A DNA stretch of 26,742 nucleotides. Source: Chromera velia (lineage: Eukaryota > Sar > Chromeraceae). Where the stretch lies: assembly GCA_018398765.1 (NCBI GenBank), contig JAHBMJ010001063.1:9444-36185 (forward strand), read 5' to 3'. This document shows positions 11,597-21,020 of the stretch, one piece after another (position 1 is the stretch's first letter; each line of letters starts with the position of its first letter). The translations under genes were made by a program, and so were the position numbers. Below the pieces are notes generated by a model, which saw only the letters and a list, made by a program, of their open reading frames with translations, made no database searches and was not told where the DNA came from.

Positions 11597-14500
11597 CGCG
11601 CGCGTTTAAGTTTTTGTTCTTCTGTCTCCCTTCCGTCTGTCTCAGCACTTCAGAGCGCATGCTCATGGTCTCCTGACTCGTTTTCTCTCGCTGGCTGCTG
11701 GCCGCCCCTGTGTGTCGGCGTTCCCTTGACAGTCCTCTTGGGGTTCTTTCTTTCCATCTTGAGGCTCTTCCCTTTTCCCGTCTCTTTTTGGTCTCCTTCT
11801 GTTGTCGGAAACGTCTTTATCCCTCTCTCGTTGATTGTTTCCCCCCGTTGTACTTATGAATGGGCGTTTTTTTATATCTTCTCTGCAGTGCCCTGCATAT
11901 GTGGCTAAAACAGTATCTCTTCCCCGGGGAAGGTGACGAGGACGGGGAGGAGGATGAGGACGAGGAAGAGGAAGAAGAGGAAGAGGAGTCAGAAGGGGAG
12001 GTGGAAGGAAAGCAGAAGGCAGGGAAAAGGGGATCTGGTGGAGGAAGTTTTAGGACAGAGGCGAAGAAATTCGAGACGCCTCGTTTTGGAGATTTCTCGA
12101 CGAGTACTCCGAACAAGATAGGCAGGAAGGCAGGGAAAAGTGACAGCCAAAACAGAGAGAAAGAGAGAGAACATTCGACAAGAAGTAAAAGAGATGGCAG
12201 AGAGAAAGAAAGAGAAAAAGAAAGGGAGGCGAATAGACGCACGCGTTCCTTTTCATCCTCCTCTTCGTCCTCTTCTCAAGCAGTAGGAGAGAGACGGGAG
12301 TGGACAGCGCCTCCCGCTGCTTCCCCTCCTGCATCTTTCTCCATTCCCCCCAAACCGCAGGAAGCCTCCCCTCGTCCTGTTGAGTTCTGTGTTGGACGGT
12401 TGGTGGGGGCGTTGATGCGCGTGTGCAATGTATCAACAGGTGGTGCTCTGCGGTCCCTTAAGACTTTTGAGGGATTTCCGTCGCGTTCATCCGCCGTTGC
12501 ATCTCTTTCTTCTTCCGCTTCGGGGGCCGTGCAAACGGATTCAAAGGGACGGAAAGGAGAGCTGGGTGGTTCACTTTCTGCCCCGTTCCCGTCGTTCTCT
12601 TTCGATGTCTTCAAGGAATTGGCACTCTCCGGGGCAAGGAATACTGCCAAAATTGAGAGCACTCTGCTGAGACGGTGAGTAGAAGATCTGAGAGGCACTG
12701 CATGTGTCGTTTCTTCGCTCTAGTATATCTGATTTTCTTTGCTTGGTGATGCTTTGAGTTCACTTGAGTGCAGGTAGAGCCGCCGGCTGTCCTTTTGTTC
12801 CTCTTCCACTCCTCTCTGCGTCGACGACGTGATGTTTAATAGTGGTGCCTCACGCTGTCTTTTTGTGTCTTGTCGACGAACATGGTATTTCACTCAGTCC
12901 CGTTGCAATTTTTCGAACCCTTTTTGATTGTCTGTTGGGCACTTCTTGCGTATGTGGTGAATTGCTCTTTTGGTGGTTTGTCCGACTGCAGATTCGATGT
13001 CGCGTGCGTGGCCTTCAGGTACGTCTTCGCTGCCTGGCTGGACGGATGAGTGGATAGGTGGATAAGGAAGACCTGTCTCCCCTGGCTTCGAAGACTGCGA
13101 GCTTCTCTCTGTGCGTGTGCCTCACTGCCTGCCTGCCTTCCTGCCTGCCTGGAAAAGACACATTAGCTCCACCAGAGAGTGCTGTCTGCGGCTGGGTACT
13201 GTGATCCTACGATCGAGATTTCCGCTTTGATTGCCTTCGTGCCTGCCTCTCGGGCTGCCGTCTGGAATGGGTCTGTGGATTCTTCATTGCTTCCTTTCTG
13301 TTTGGGTGTCTCCTATGTATTTAGGGGTCCATTTATTGACGACTGTTTATGCTAGTCGGTTGATTCTGGCATCACGCTGTCTGCGGACGTCCCGGTTTGT
13401 CCTTGGTGGAACGCTGTGCATTTGCACCCGATTGTATTTGTATCGATATTAATATATGCATGGGTGTGTGCAGACTCGCCAAAGCTGTGGACCACTCTCT
13501 GAGCTTCTGCTTCAGGGCTTTTGTTCTGAATGCGTTGTCCAAACGGTCAGTGAGAAGGGGGGGGACGGAGAGAGGAGTTTGGGAAGCGATGATCAGTACA
13601 CTCCCCTGGCTTCTTGTTGATGATTTTTCATCTTCTTAGGGATCCTGTCTCTGTGCTTTCTTTGTGTGTTTTCTTGGTCTTTGCTTGACGCCTTCAGTAA
13701 CCTTCCTTGTGGTGCTACTTTGTTTTTGTGTCACGTTTTCATTCAGGATGCATTGAATTTCTTCCACGTCTTCCTTTCTACTTCTGCGATTTCTTGATGG
13801 ATGCCGTCCGATTGATTCGTGCACCCATCCCATCAATCGTGTGTGCCTGCTCGTCTATTTCCCGCAGTCTCTCTCAACTTGACTCGCATGCATGCACTCA
13901 GTAAAGCTTTCTCTGTCTGCTTCTGCCTGTCTCGCACAGGACTGAAGAAGCCACAAAGAGAGCGGTGAAGGAACGGATGCGCGAACGTGAGAGGGAGAGG
14001 GCTAGGGAAAGAGAGAGAGAACCGAGAACGCAGGCACATCAACACTCGACTCATTTTTCTCGTCACGGATCAAAACCCCACTCTGGTTCTGCTTCTCCTG
14101 AAAGCTCTCCCATTCCTCAAAGAGAAAGAGACGGCAGCAGGCACTTCAACGAGGAGGAAGACGGAATTGCAGCGTTAGCACGAGGAGCGTCGTCCCTTTC
14201 CCAGACGACTCCTCAGAAGTCCCGAGAGAGGGACAAAGACAAAGAAAAAGAAGGCAGGAGAGGAGAGGGGAGAGAGAGGTCAAGCAGGCTTCCCCCCCTT
14301 TCCCTTTCTCTGTCCTCCCCCCTTCCTCCCGACCATAGAGACCACTCCGCATCGGGGCCGTCAGGAGAGTTTTCAATCGGCGTCTTGCACTCACCCCAAC
14401 CACCGGAGCCCCAGGCTGTCTCCCGTGAGGGCACTCGAGGGACGCGTCCTTCTCCTTTGCGTTCCTCGGGTACGGGCTCTGGGGAATGGGGGGATGATGG

Positions 14501-15034
14501 GGGAGTCGTTGGGATTGCCCCTGTAGGCGTGCGTCAAGAGGGGAAGGAGAGAGACAAAAGCCGCAGGCATCGGGAGAAAGGGCGAGAGAAGAGGGATGAA
14601 CTGGGGGAGAGGGAGACGCCCGATAGACGAGGAGGAAAGGAGGCAGAGCTGCACCTCGAGCAGCAGCAGCAGATTAAGGCTTCAGCCGCCAGAGGGTCGT
14701 CAAGTCACCACATGACGGACAAGGAAGGGGGGAGGATCAAGGAGACCGATCGAGACGCTGCAGCAGGGGAAAAGCAATTGAGAGCGCGTCCTCCCCCTCT
14801 TCTGTCCATTGCAGTGCCCCGCCAATCGAACGGAACCACTGCGGGTGGAAGCGGAGTCCAGAGCACTGCAGCGAGTAGTCAGAGGCCAGAGGGGCGAGCG
14901 GGAGGGGGAACAGCACAAGAAAGAGACGGAGGGGTGCGCCAAGGGGGGAAAAACAGTCGGCGCGGGGACAGGGACATGGAGGAGACGAAGATTTCAGGTT
15001 GGTCTCTCTATCTATCTCTGTTTGTGTCTCTCTT

Positions 15035-15097
<63 letters not shown>

Positions 15098-15639
15098 CTC
15101 TCTCTCTATCGTGCTTTCTTTATTTTTTTCTTCTTTCTTCCTTCCTGCCTTTCTAATTCTATTTCTTCCTTCCTTCGCTCCCCCCTGCCTTCCTTTCTTC
15201 CCTCCCTCCCGCCTTCCTTTTTCCCCTCATTCTTCCTTGTCTTGTGTTTGCGTGAAAAGAAAGAGAAGAGAGAAGAAACGCATTGCCTGTGTCTGTCGAT
15301 CTGTCTGCCTATCTTGCTGCCCATGTTTGTCCATCTGTGCCAGTCTGCAAAGTGATGTATTTCGATCAGAGTTTTGCTGAGGCTCTTCTCTGTAAGTATT
15401 TAGGGATCTTTTCTGCATGCACGGATCGCGTCACCCTCAACCGACTTTTGCGTGCAGGCCCGTCAGCCGGCCGTTCTGGAGCAGGAGCAGACGCTCTGAA
15501 GGCCCCCCCGGCAGCTCCTCCCCGCATGAGCAGGCAGAGCCTAGAGAACGCCATCAAGGGCTTCTCTCAGGGATTGACAGCAAAGAAGGCGACCCCCGCG
15601 TCCTCCAAACCCGCTGCAGCTTCCCGCAAACCTCCGTGA
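9424..15639 (+). CDS. Unrecognised ~953-residue protein with acidic, Arg/Glu- and Ser-rich regions; eleven exons
   Basis: The exons that join in frame are 9424-9537, 9619-9687, 9992-10214, 10436-10641, 11097-11173, 11889-12674, 12992-13018, 13474-13545, 13940-14997, 15344-15391 and 15458-15639 (TGA). I do not recognise the family. Residues 1-230 are helical and aromatic-containing (AAIPWEVAKKEFW, YLWMHEGALVLDFLGYW). Next come an Asp/Glu run near 243-260, a Lys/Arg/Glu/Ser stretch, a conserved-looking segment ending FRLAKAVDHSLSFCFRAFV near 500-515, a long Arg-Glu repeat from about 535, and a basic, Ala/Lys-rich end. This composition is common in nuclear RNA-processing proteins, but that is only suggestive. 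The ATG is supported by an in-frame TGA about 60 nt upstream. The least certain joint is exon 4 to 5, where GTGAGG at 10642 and an AG at 11096 give the only simple in-frame join. Two internal introns carry long microsatellites. Confidence 0.75.
10859..11082. repeat. (TC)n-(TG)n microsatellite of about 220 bp in intron 4
   Basis: A TC run passes directly into TG repeats with a few single-base interruptions (CG, GG, AT). It fills half of the intron 10642-11096 and ends a few bases before the CCCCAG and CTCTGAG acceptor candidates, so it forms the pyrimidine/purine tract next to the splice site. Frames reading Cys-Val or His-Thr repeats through it are artefacts. Confidence 0.97.
11312..11339. 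repeat. (AG)n microsatellite in intron 5
   Basis: A run of about 14 AG dinucleotides lies inside the intron 11174-11888. It is a simple repeat with no coding role. Confidence 0.95.
11556..11604. repeat. (TG)n(CG)n alternating tract in intron 5
   Basis: About 17 TG units pass directly into about 8 CG units. The strict purine-pyrimidine alternation is the classic Z-DNA-forming pattern and mirrors the tract at 7515-7562 in the divergent neighbour. Confidence 0.95.
15037..15084. repeat. (TC)n(TG)n microsatellite in intron 9
   Basis: A TC run followed by TG repeats starts about 40 nt after the exon-9 donor (14998). The rest of the intron is a long T/C-rich stretch up to about 15240. Confidence 0.95.
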
Positions 15640-15952
15640 TCTGTCAATTGTGCTACGTTGGTATCTTACACTTTTTCCGTATGCAGATTTACCGGCCAGA
15701 GCCGCCAGACCGATGGATGGTCTCCTGAATGGTCTTTCTTCTGAAATGAAGGTCAAAAACACGAGTGAACGTCATTGAAAAAGTCTGCAACAAAGCTGAA
15801 GTATGCGTTTAAACTGGTTGTAGGCTTATAGCCAGAGCTAGGGCTAGAGCTGAACAAAGGAGAGCCTTCGCTCCCAGGAGAGCCAAACATTACTTGCATG
15901 TTGCTGACTGCATGGGTTGCTAATCGATTCTACGCTAGATTCCATATCGTTT
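15640..15952 (+). other. 3' flank of the eleven-exon gene
   Basis: No gene is supported here. The first ~150 bases probably form the 3' untranslated region. A short run of near-repeats (AGCTAGGGCTAGAGCTG) occurs at about 15834-15850. No clear polyadenylation signal was seen. Confidence 0.4.
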
Positions 15953-16091
15953 GAAGAAGGCATTCGGACGGAGGAGCGTCAAGTATGAGGTCGCATAAGA
16001 GAGAGAGCTAGCAGCGAGAGCAGTAACCAGAACAGAAGGAAGAGATGAAAGACGTATAGGCCAGACGCTAGGAACAAACTTTAAGTCAATG
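15953..16091. repeat. 139-bp dispersed repeat, copy 1
   Basis: This segment, GAAGAAGGCATTCGGAC through TTTAAGTCAATG, recurs in the same orientation at 23986-24124. I count 12 mismatches in 139 bases and no gaps (about 91% identity); 11 of the 12 are transitions. Similarity stops at both ends. It is probably part of a transposable-element family, because copy 2 abuts a transposase-like ORF. Confidence 0.92.
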
Positions 16092-16740
16092 TCTAGCTAG
16101 TTTTTAAATTGAAAATAATATAAGTTTTCAATGTACGTAGTCTAGAATCTGTGACGTGTATGCTGGACGTGGCGTAAGCATGAGCGAGCGCCCCGCCTCC
16201 CTGCATTGACTATAAATGAACCGGCCCGCAGGTACATCTTTCCAGGGCCGTGATTGAAGTTGATCTGTACAGACTAGCACCTAGGAGGAGGCCGTCTAGT
16301 CTCGTACAGAAGGTCTATAGATCTCGGTCACGTAAGTCTGTCAATCTAGCTATTCTCCTCCAATCCTCTTATCAGGCAAGAATGAAGCTGACTACAACCA
16401 CATGAGATATCGATCTGTACAGGACTGGCAGGGCAAATGCCGTGGCCCCCAGCCGTACGCGCATCCGAAAGGCGGACATCTCACAGCCGCGGTGCAGTAT
16501 TGGTGGTTACGCTGCTTCTGCCCCATTGTGGGCCCACTGTGGCATATAACAGAAGTGGGTACGCACGTGAGTGTATGTGATTTAGCTACATAGATCAACA
16601 GTGAACGGTTGCGTTTCTGTTGTATGAGAGAGTTATATCAGACTGATAGACAGACGAACCGGACAGCAGCATTCATCCTAGCTGCCAGACTTTCCTGCCT
16701 GACTTCTGAAGTTGGGTTTGAGCCCTGTATATCACTATGG
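16092..16740 (+). other. Unassigned island with TATAAAT box and inverted repeat
   Basis: This stretch is richer in GC than its flanks. TATAAAT occurs at 16211-16217. About 50 bp downstream is a 14-bp inverted repeat with a one-base bulge (16264-16277 with 16296-16310; 18-base loop). The left arm motif GATCTGTACAG(G)ACT appears again at 16412. An ATG at 16402 opens a 63-codon frame rich in Trp, Cys and Gly with no family I recognise. It could be a small RNA gene, a short gene or a transposon remnant. I cannot decide. Confidence 0.3.
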
Positions 16741-17258
16741 TACAGAATGTAGTTTAGAATTATAAAATATATCTGGAAATCAATTGTATTCTAATTAGAC
16801 ATCTAATTCTTCAGCTATTTTTTCTTTTTTTAAATATAAAAATTAAATTATAATTTTAATTTATTGTTTACAAATTATAATAAAAGCTAGAATAAAAGGG
16901 TGTAGAAGATATAAAGAATGGTTCTAGGAATGGTTTAAAAGCTTTGGGCTAGGCTTCGGGCCTTTGGTTGACTGTTTCAAAAAACTGCTTAAGTTTGTGT
17001 TAATCAATCATTTATAGTAGCACTAACATTTACTATAATCTAGACTATAGGTTCCAACTCCAGCTCTAACTTATAGATTGGTAGGTAACTAGGTAGGTAG
17101 ATTGTAGTTATACAATGCGGTAATTTCAAATTTAAAATTTATATTCATACAGCCTGAGTAAGCCTGAGATTCTACTACGATATCTGAAGTTGTATTACGA
17201 GAAATATTGACAGTAATAACTATAGGATAGCGCAAGTGCGTGCAAAAAAACAAAGCTC
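16741..17258. other. AT-rich intergenic stretch without genes
   Basis: This DNA is strongly A/T rich, especially 16790-16880 with long T and A runs, and has no open frame worth reporting. Short motifs such as TAGGTAGGTAG appear near 17085-17100. It resembles the AT-rich transposon debris at 20700-22600. Confidence 0.5.
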
Positions 17259-17795
17259 CTAGCAAAGTTCTGATCTCGATTCATTTGATTCCTTCTTTCC
17301 GCTCTCGGGCGCATTTTTTGGCGGTGATAAGCACCGACTTGTGATAAGAACTTGAATCAACGATTGTTGGGTTGCATTCTTGCATGCATATGCCTTCGTT
17401 CGCCCAGTCGCTCTCATCTGCGCTCCGGGTCTCTTTCCGAGTCTCCGACTTCGAGCGAAGGAGTCAGCCTCTCGTCCGTCTGCATTTGGTGTCGGCCCTT
17501 CGCATGCAGCCCCACGAGTGCGACAGATGCTCTCCTCACCATTCGACTCTCTTGAACGATTTAATAGGAAATGCACCACATGCGGAGCTGGTTGTCAGAG
17601 TTGCGGAACCACTGGTTGTCGTGCCGGTAATACCATTCCCTGCACAGAGAGCAATTGAGACACACGACGTGCATGTATGTATCAACCCATGTCAACAGAA
17701 ACAAAATCATGTCTGCGGGGTTTGCAATGCGTTACCATGCAGCGTTCCTGTCTCAGTGCCTTAAATTCGTGCAAGTCTAGGACGGTCTAGGAGAA
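17259..17795. other. Unresolved low-evidence region with short open frames on both strands
   Basis: Frames of 92-130 codons exist on the plus strand (to 17764) and 106 codons on the minus strand (17579-17259). None has a recognisable domain. On the minus strand, a TCTGTGCAG acceptor near 17647 is followed by an aromatic-rich stretch (YYRHDNQWFRNSDNQLRMW) ending in a stop near 17564. It could be a terminal exon of an unidentified minus-strand gene. I do not call a gene. Confidence 0.25.
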
Positions 17796-17938
17796 CTAAC
17801 ACGCTCTGCCTGCATGCATGGGAGTCGGCACTTTGTTGGACATCACGCCGACTGATGACAGCAGAAAGAAGGCAGCCTTCGCATGAAAATTTCCGTTGGG
17901 ACCCCGAAGCGACATTTCTGCTGTGCATTGCAACCTAC

Positions 17939-17942
<4 letters not shown>

Positions 17943-17972
<30 letters not shown>
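17943..17972. repeat. (AT)n microsatellite
   Basis: About 15 AT units lie just 3' of the secreted-protein gene, inside the candidate intron at 18013-17935. Confidence 0.95.
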
Positions 17973-17975
<3 letters not shown>

Positions 17976-18009
17976 TGTATGTCCCATGGATGCACAGGTG
18001 TTGCTTGAC

Positions 18010-18534
18010 TTACATGATGTTGGTTTCCAAGGGGTGAGTCTTCATATCGGAAGCTGACGCCATTGCAGAAGTGCAGTCAAAAATAAACTCCCCCCGAGCG
18101 TTGTACATGGAGTTGACGTCGAACTGGTCTGTGATAATCCACTGCGCGCCCAGTCTCCCGGCGGGGCTGTACTTGGGGCAGAGGTACATCCAGTTGGCGC
18201 CTTCCCGCTGCTTGAAAACGGCGCTTGCCCTGTAGTTGGGTCCAAAGGGATGATCGTCGTAGGGGAAGGGGTGGTAGCCCTGGGAAGGGATGTAGAACGG
18301 CATGGTTGGGAGGAAGTCGTACGTGCCAGTTTTAGACAGCGTCTTTGGGTCGTTCCAACCCTGGGGGAAAATGTTCACGCCCACTGTCTTGCACCACTGG
18401 CCTTGATGAAGGGCCTCGGTCTCCTTGTGGAGGAGAGTCTCGGTGTGCTTCCTGAGAAGCGCGTCAGTGTCTCCGTCGCGAAGCGCTCGGGCAACGCTGA
18501 AGACGGAAAGGAACGCTGCGAGTCTGCAGAGCAT
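18010..18534 (-). CDS. Small secreted protein of unknown family
   Basis: A single open frame encodes 174 residues. Residues 1-17 (MLCRLAAFLSVFSVARA) form a typical cleavable signal peptide, so the product should enter the secretory pathway. The mature part starts with an acidic/basic helical stretch (LLRKHTETLLHKETEAL, residues 27-43). It then becomes aromatic- and Pro-rich (YIPSQGYHPFPYDDHPFGP, 81-99) with Trp residues at 47, 60, 115 and 132 and Cys at 48, 119 and 154. I recognise no family. The annotated stop at 18010-18012 overlaps a perfect GTAAGT donor. Splicing from 18014 to 17934 would replace the last Met with about 46 other residues and end at 17796, giving about 219 residues. The sequence alone does not settle which form is real. 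A plus-strand gene starts divergently at 19228. Confidence 0.7.
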   Translation of the reverse strand: MLCRLAAFLSVFSVARALRDGDTDALLRKHTETLLHKETEALHQGQWCKTVGVNIFPQGWNDPKTLSKTGTYDFLPTMPFYIPSQGYHPFPYDDHPFGPNYRASAVFKQREGANWMYLCPKYSPAGRLGAQWIITDQFDVNSMYNARGEFIFDCTSAMASASDMKTHPLETNIM

Positions 18535-18887
18535 CTTGAAGACAGAGAGAGAGAGAAGTTGTAATACAAGGGACTGGTCTGACAGTAGATTTTCTGGACA
18601 AATGCGCTCCGTACTTTTTTCAACAGCAATCGTCCGGTTTGATTCACAGAGACCGTCCTTTCACAGCCAGGCAGAGGCGTTCCGGATCCAAGTCTCTCGT
18701 GCTGTTGGAGCATTAATTCGCAAATTGAAATTTGGAGACTTATATATATATGCAGACGATTTTCGAAATTCTCGATCTGAAAAAAAAAAATCATGCATGC
18801 ATGCACGCGTCTATTTTTTTAAAAAAAAAAATAATTGCATGCATGCATGCATGGTGTAAATTTTGAAATATTAATGAATCGATCGTC

Positions 18888-18913
18888 TATATATATATAT
18901 ATATATATATATA
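18888..18913. repeat. (TA)n microsatellite in the divergent upstream region
   Basis: About 13 TA units occur in the intergenic region between the two divergent genes. It could contribute an AT-rich open region, but is otherwise a simple repeat. Confidence 0.95.
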
Positions 18914-19128
18914 CATACATATTTGCTTGTATGCATGGGACGTGAGCTTTATATGTATATATGTATATACTGCAATCCAACAACCTTCTGCTTCCCCAAC
19001 GGTTTCACACAATCTGGAAGGATACAGTCGGGGGGACATAAGCCCTTGGCGTGGGGGTAGAGACGCAAAAGAAAGAAAGGAAGGCTCTAACGCCACGATG
19101 AAAAAGGAGACGCGTCTGCAACGCCCTC

Positions 19129-19146
19129 CCTGAATATATATTCAGG
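19129..19146. promoter_or_regulatory. Perfect 18-bp palindrome CCTGAATATATATTCAGG
   Basis: The two 9-base halves are exact reverse complements. The TATATA centre sits 82-99 bp upstream of the ATG at 19228. It may be a dimeric binding site or contain the TATA element. Confidence 0.55.
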
Positions 19147-19227
19147 TCTGGCTCTACCAGGCAGGCAGGAGAGAGTGCAGAGGCAAGGTAGGGCAGAGAG
19201 GAAGGGACAGAAAGGGGTCTCACTGAA

Positions 19228-20532
19228 ATGGACCTCGATGGCCCCACCTTCGGGTGCTGCTGCATGTCTTTGAGAACTTCATTTATCTCTATCGCTTTTT
19301 GGCAAATTGCAGTCGCAATTTTCTCTGCTCTTGAGAGCGTCAAACATTTCCCTCTCGAACCCTTCGGGGGTTTCTTCATCTTTTCATCGGGAGTAATTTC
19401 GGGTGTTGCAGCGAGTCTCACCTTCTCGGGGGTTATGAAGGACGGCACGGCTGTGATGAGAATGCATTTTGGGACGCTGTCCTATGGTGCTGCCGCCCTT
19501 CTCTCTACTGTGCTGTGCCTTGACCTATCAGGCAAAACAGCAGCAGTCTCCCCCTCCCCCCCTGGAGGAAACCGTTTAACTTTCACCTCTGGACTCTTCA
19601 TTCTTCCCATGGCAGCAGGAAATGTGTACTTTGCTCTTGTGAGTGCGTACTTCCTTCTGGCAAACCAGCAGCAGCACCAGCAGAAACCGCACGGAGACAA
19701 ACCTTCCAAAGGCTCACTTCGGGATCGCTACCTGTCTGTGCAGTCTTACGGCAGCAACGCCTGTTACCACAGAGGCTCGCGGGGGTCGAGAGGGTCCTCC
19801 GTCTCCTCTCGTCGAAGAAGCTGGATGTTGCAAGAGAGAAGGGAAAGAAAGGAATCGTTCTTGCGCTCCCATGAGCGAAGGGTTTCAATCGGGAGAGCGG
19901 GGCCATGGAAGAAGAGGGGAAAAGAAAACCAGAGAGAAAGAGGGGGGGGAAGAGACCGATCGAGAATGGGCCAACGTCACCTGCAGCGACAGCGGGAGGA
20001 GCCCAGAGGTTTCCGCCAACAGCAGAGAGGAGGAGGGGTTAGGTTGAACAGGGGTTTCAGCAATGAACTCTCTGAAGAGGAAGAAGAGGAAGGTGATGAA
20101 AGTCAGGAGGAAAGTGACAGCAGCCTGCAGGACGGAGGGGGAAAGACTGGACGAGCACATGGACAGAGAGGTAGAGGTTGGGATGCAAGAGGGAATCAGC
20201 AGAGAAGCTCAGCGGTGGGGACAACGAGAGAGCTCCCTCCCCAGATTCGTGGTCTTTCTCTTTCATTTGAGGAAGAGGAGGAGGAGGAAGAGGAGGGAAG
20301 GGGAAGAGAGAGAGAGGGGGACAGGGACATTGAGGAAGGGTTCCCTGTCCCCCCCTCTGATGGGAAAGTTGCTTGGGGGTTCGATGGCTGTGATTCGGGA
20401 GAAGAAGACGATGGGAGCGAGGGGGAGAGTTATGAGGGAAACGAGGGGGGGGCAGAGAAATTGAGAGGGGACCATGCCGGATCAACTCAGCCGGTCATGG
20501 AACAATCCGCAGAGGGAGACGCAGCTGTTTGA
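19228..20532 (+). CDS. Predicted four-pass membrane protein with long Arg/Ser/Glu-rich tail
   Basis: One uninterrupted frame encodes 434 residues. Four hydrophobic segments are visible at about 19-36, 47-69, 82-100 and 118-145, with short polar loops; the first follows a Cys-rich start (FGCCCMS). Residues 146-434 form a long hydrophilic tail. It has a Gln/His patch, Arg/Ser-rich stretches around 180-215, then runs of Glu/Asp at about 285-295 and 350-360. The tail is probably cytosolic and disordered. I recognise no family; small tetraspan proteins are diverse. The antisense strand also has a 147-codon frame (19448-19005), but it is hydrophilic where this one is hydrophobic, as expected of a shadow. 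The ATG choice is supported by the promoter-like palindrome upstream and by no earlier in-frame ATG that I could find. No introns are needed. Confidence 0.7.
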   Translation: MDLDGPTFGCCCMSLRTSFISIAFWQIAVAIFSALESVKHFPLEPFGGFFIFSSGVISGVAASLTFSGVMKDGTAVMRMHFGTLSYGAAALLSTVLCLDLSGKTAAVSPSPPGGNRLTFTSGLFILPMAAGNVYFALVSAYFLLANQQQHQQKPHGDKPSKGSLRDRYLSVQSYGSNACYHRGSRGSRGSSVSSRRRSWMLQERRERKESFLRSHERRVSIGRAGPWKKRGKENQRERGGGRDRSRMGQRHLQRQREEPRGFRQQQRGGGVRLNRGFSNELSEEEEEEGDESQEESDSSLQDGGGKTGRAHGQRGRGWDARGNQQRSSAVGTTRELPPQIRGLSLSFEEEEEEEEEGRGREREGDRDIEEGFPVPPSDGKVAWGFDGCDSGEEDDGSEGESYEGNEGGAEKLRGDHAGSTQPVMEQSAEGDAAV

Positions 20533-20960
20533 TTTCTGCTCCTGCATGACCGTTTTGATCAGGCAGACTCAGGCACCCATATTCATCCAGTAGGTGTCGG
20601 TGGCGCAGAGGCCATGCAGCCTGCGCGCCAAGGGACCTCAATGGCCGGACCGTTATCAACGAAAGTTCATCCATCTGACTTTCTTTCCAGAACGTTGCGA
20701 TGAGCCTGAAAGCTGCCATTTACCGTTGCAGGTGTTATCGTAATGAATTGAATGTCCCGGCCAGGTTGAAGGAAGGACGTGTTGTTATGTGTTGCAGCCG
20801 ATCACAGTGCAGGACGCAGTCGGGTTCTGATGACGATTCGACACCTCTAACTACACTACCAGTAGCATAAATCGTGGTGGAAAGTCGGAATGTTTTTGAA
20901 CGGAACGACACCAAACGAACATGAACTGCCAGGAGCTATTCTCCGCCGGCCTATGATCAA

Positions 20961-21020
20961 TTCATTTATTCATTCGTTCATTCATTCATTCATTCATTCA
21001 TTCATTCTCATTGATTCATT
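20961..21020. repeat. (CATT)n-like tetranucleotide repeat
   Basis: About 15 imperfect TTCA/CATT units form a 60-bp tract with a few substitutions (TTTATT, CGTT, CTCA, GATT). Confidence 0.93.

Larger units (their letters stand above)
18535..19227. promoter_or_regulatory. Divergent upstream region with TGCATGCA clusters
   Basis: This lies between the minus-strand secreted-protein gene and the plus-strand membrane-protein gene. TGCATGCATGCA occurs at 18794-18805 and an 18-base TGCATG run at 18836-18853, separated by a T7A11 tract. A TATATATATA stretch at 18740-18750 is about 205 bp upstream of the minus-strand ATG. A perfect 18-bp palindrome with a TATATA centre lies at 19129-19146, about 80 bp before the plus-strand ATG. 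TGCATGCA is a known target of an ApiAP2 factor in Plasmodium. Its use here is inferred. Confidence 0.55.

Noticed and set aside
19005-19448. 147-codon minus-strand frame opposite the membrane-protein gene.
   Set aside because: It is the hydrophilic mirror of a hydrophobic coding frame, as expected for antisense, and ends without a supporting gene structure.
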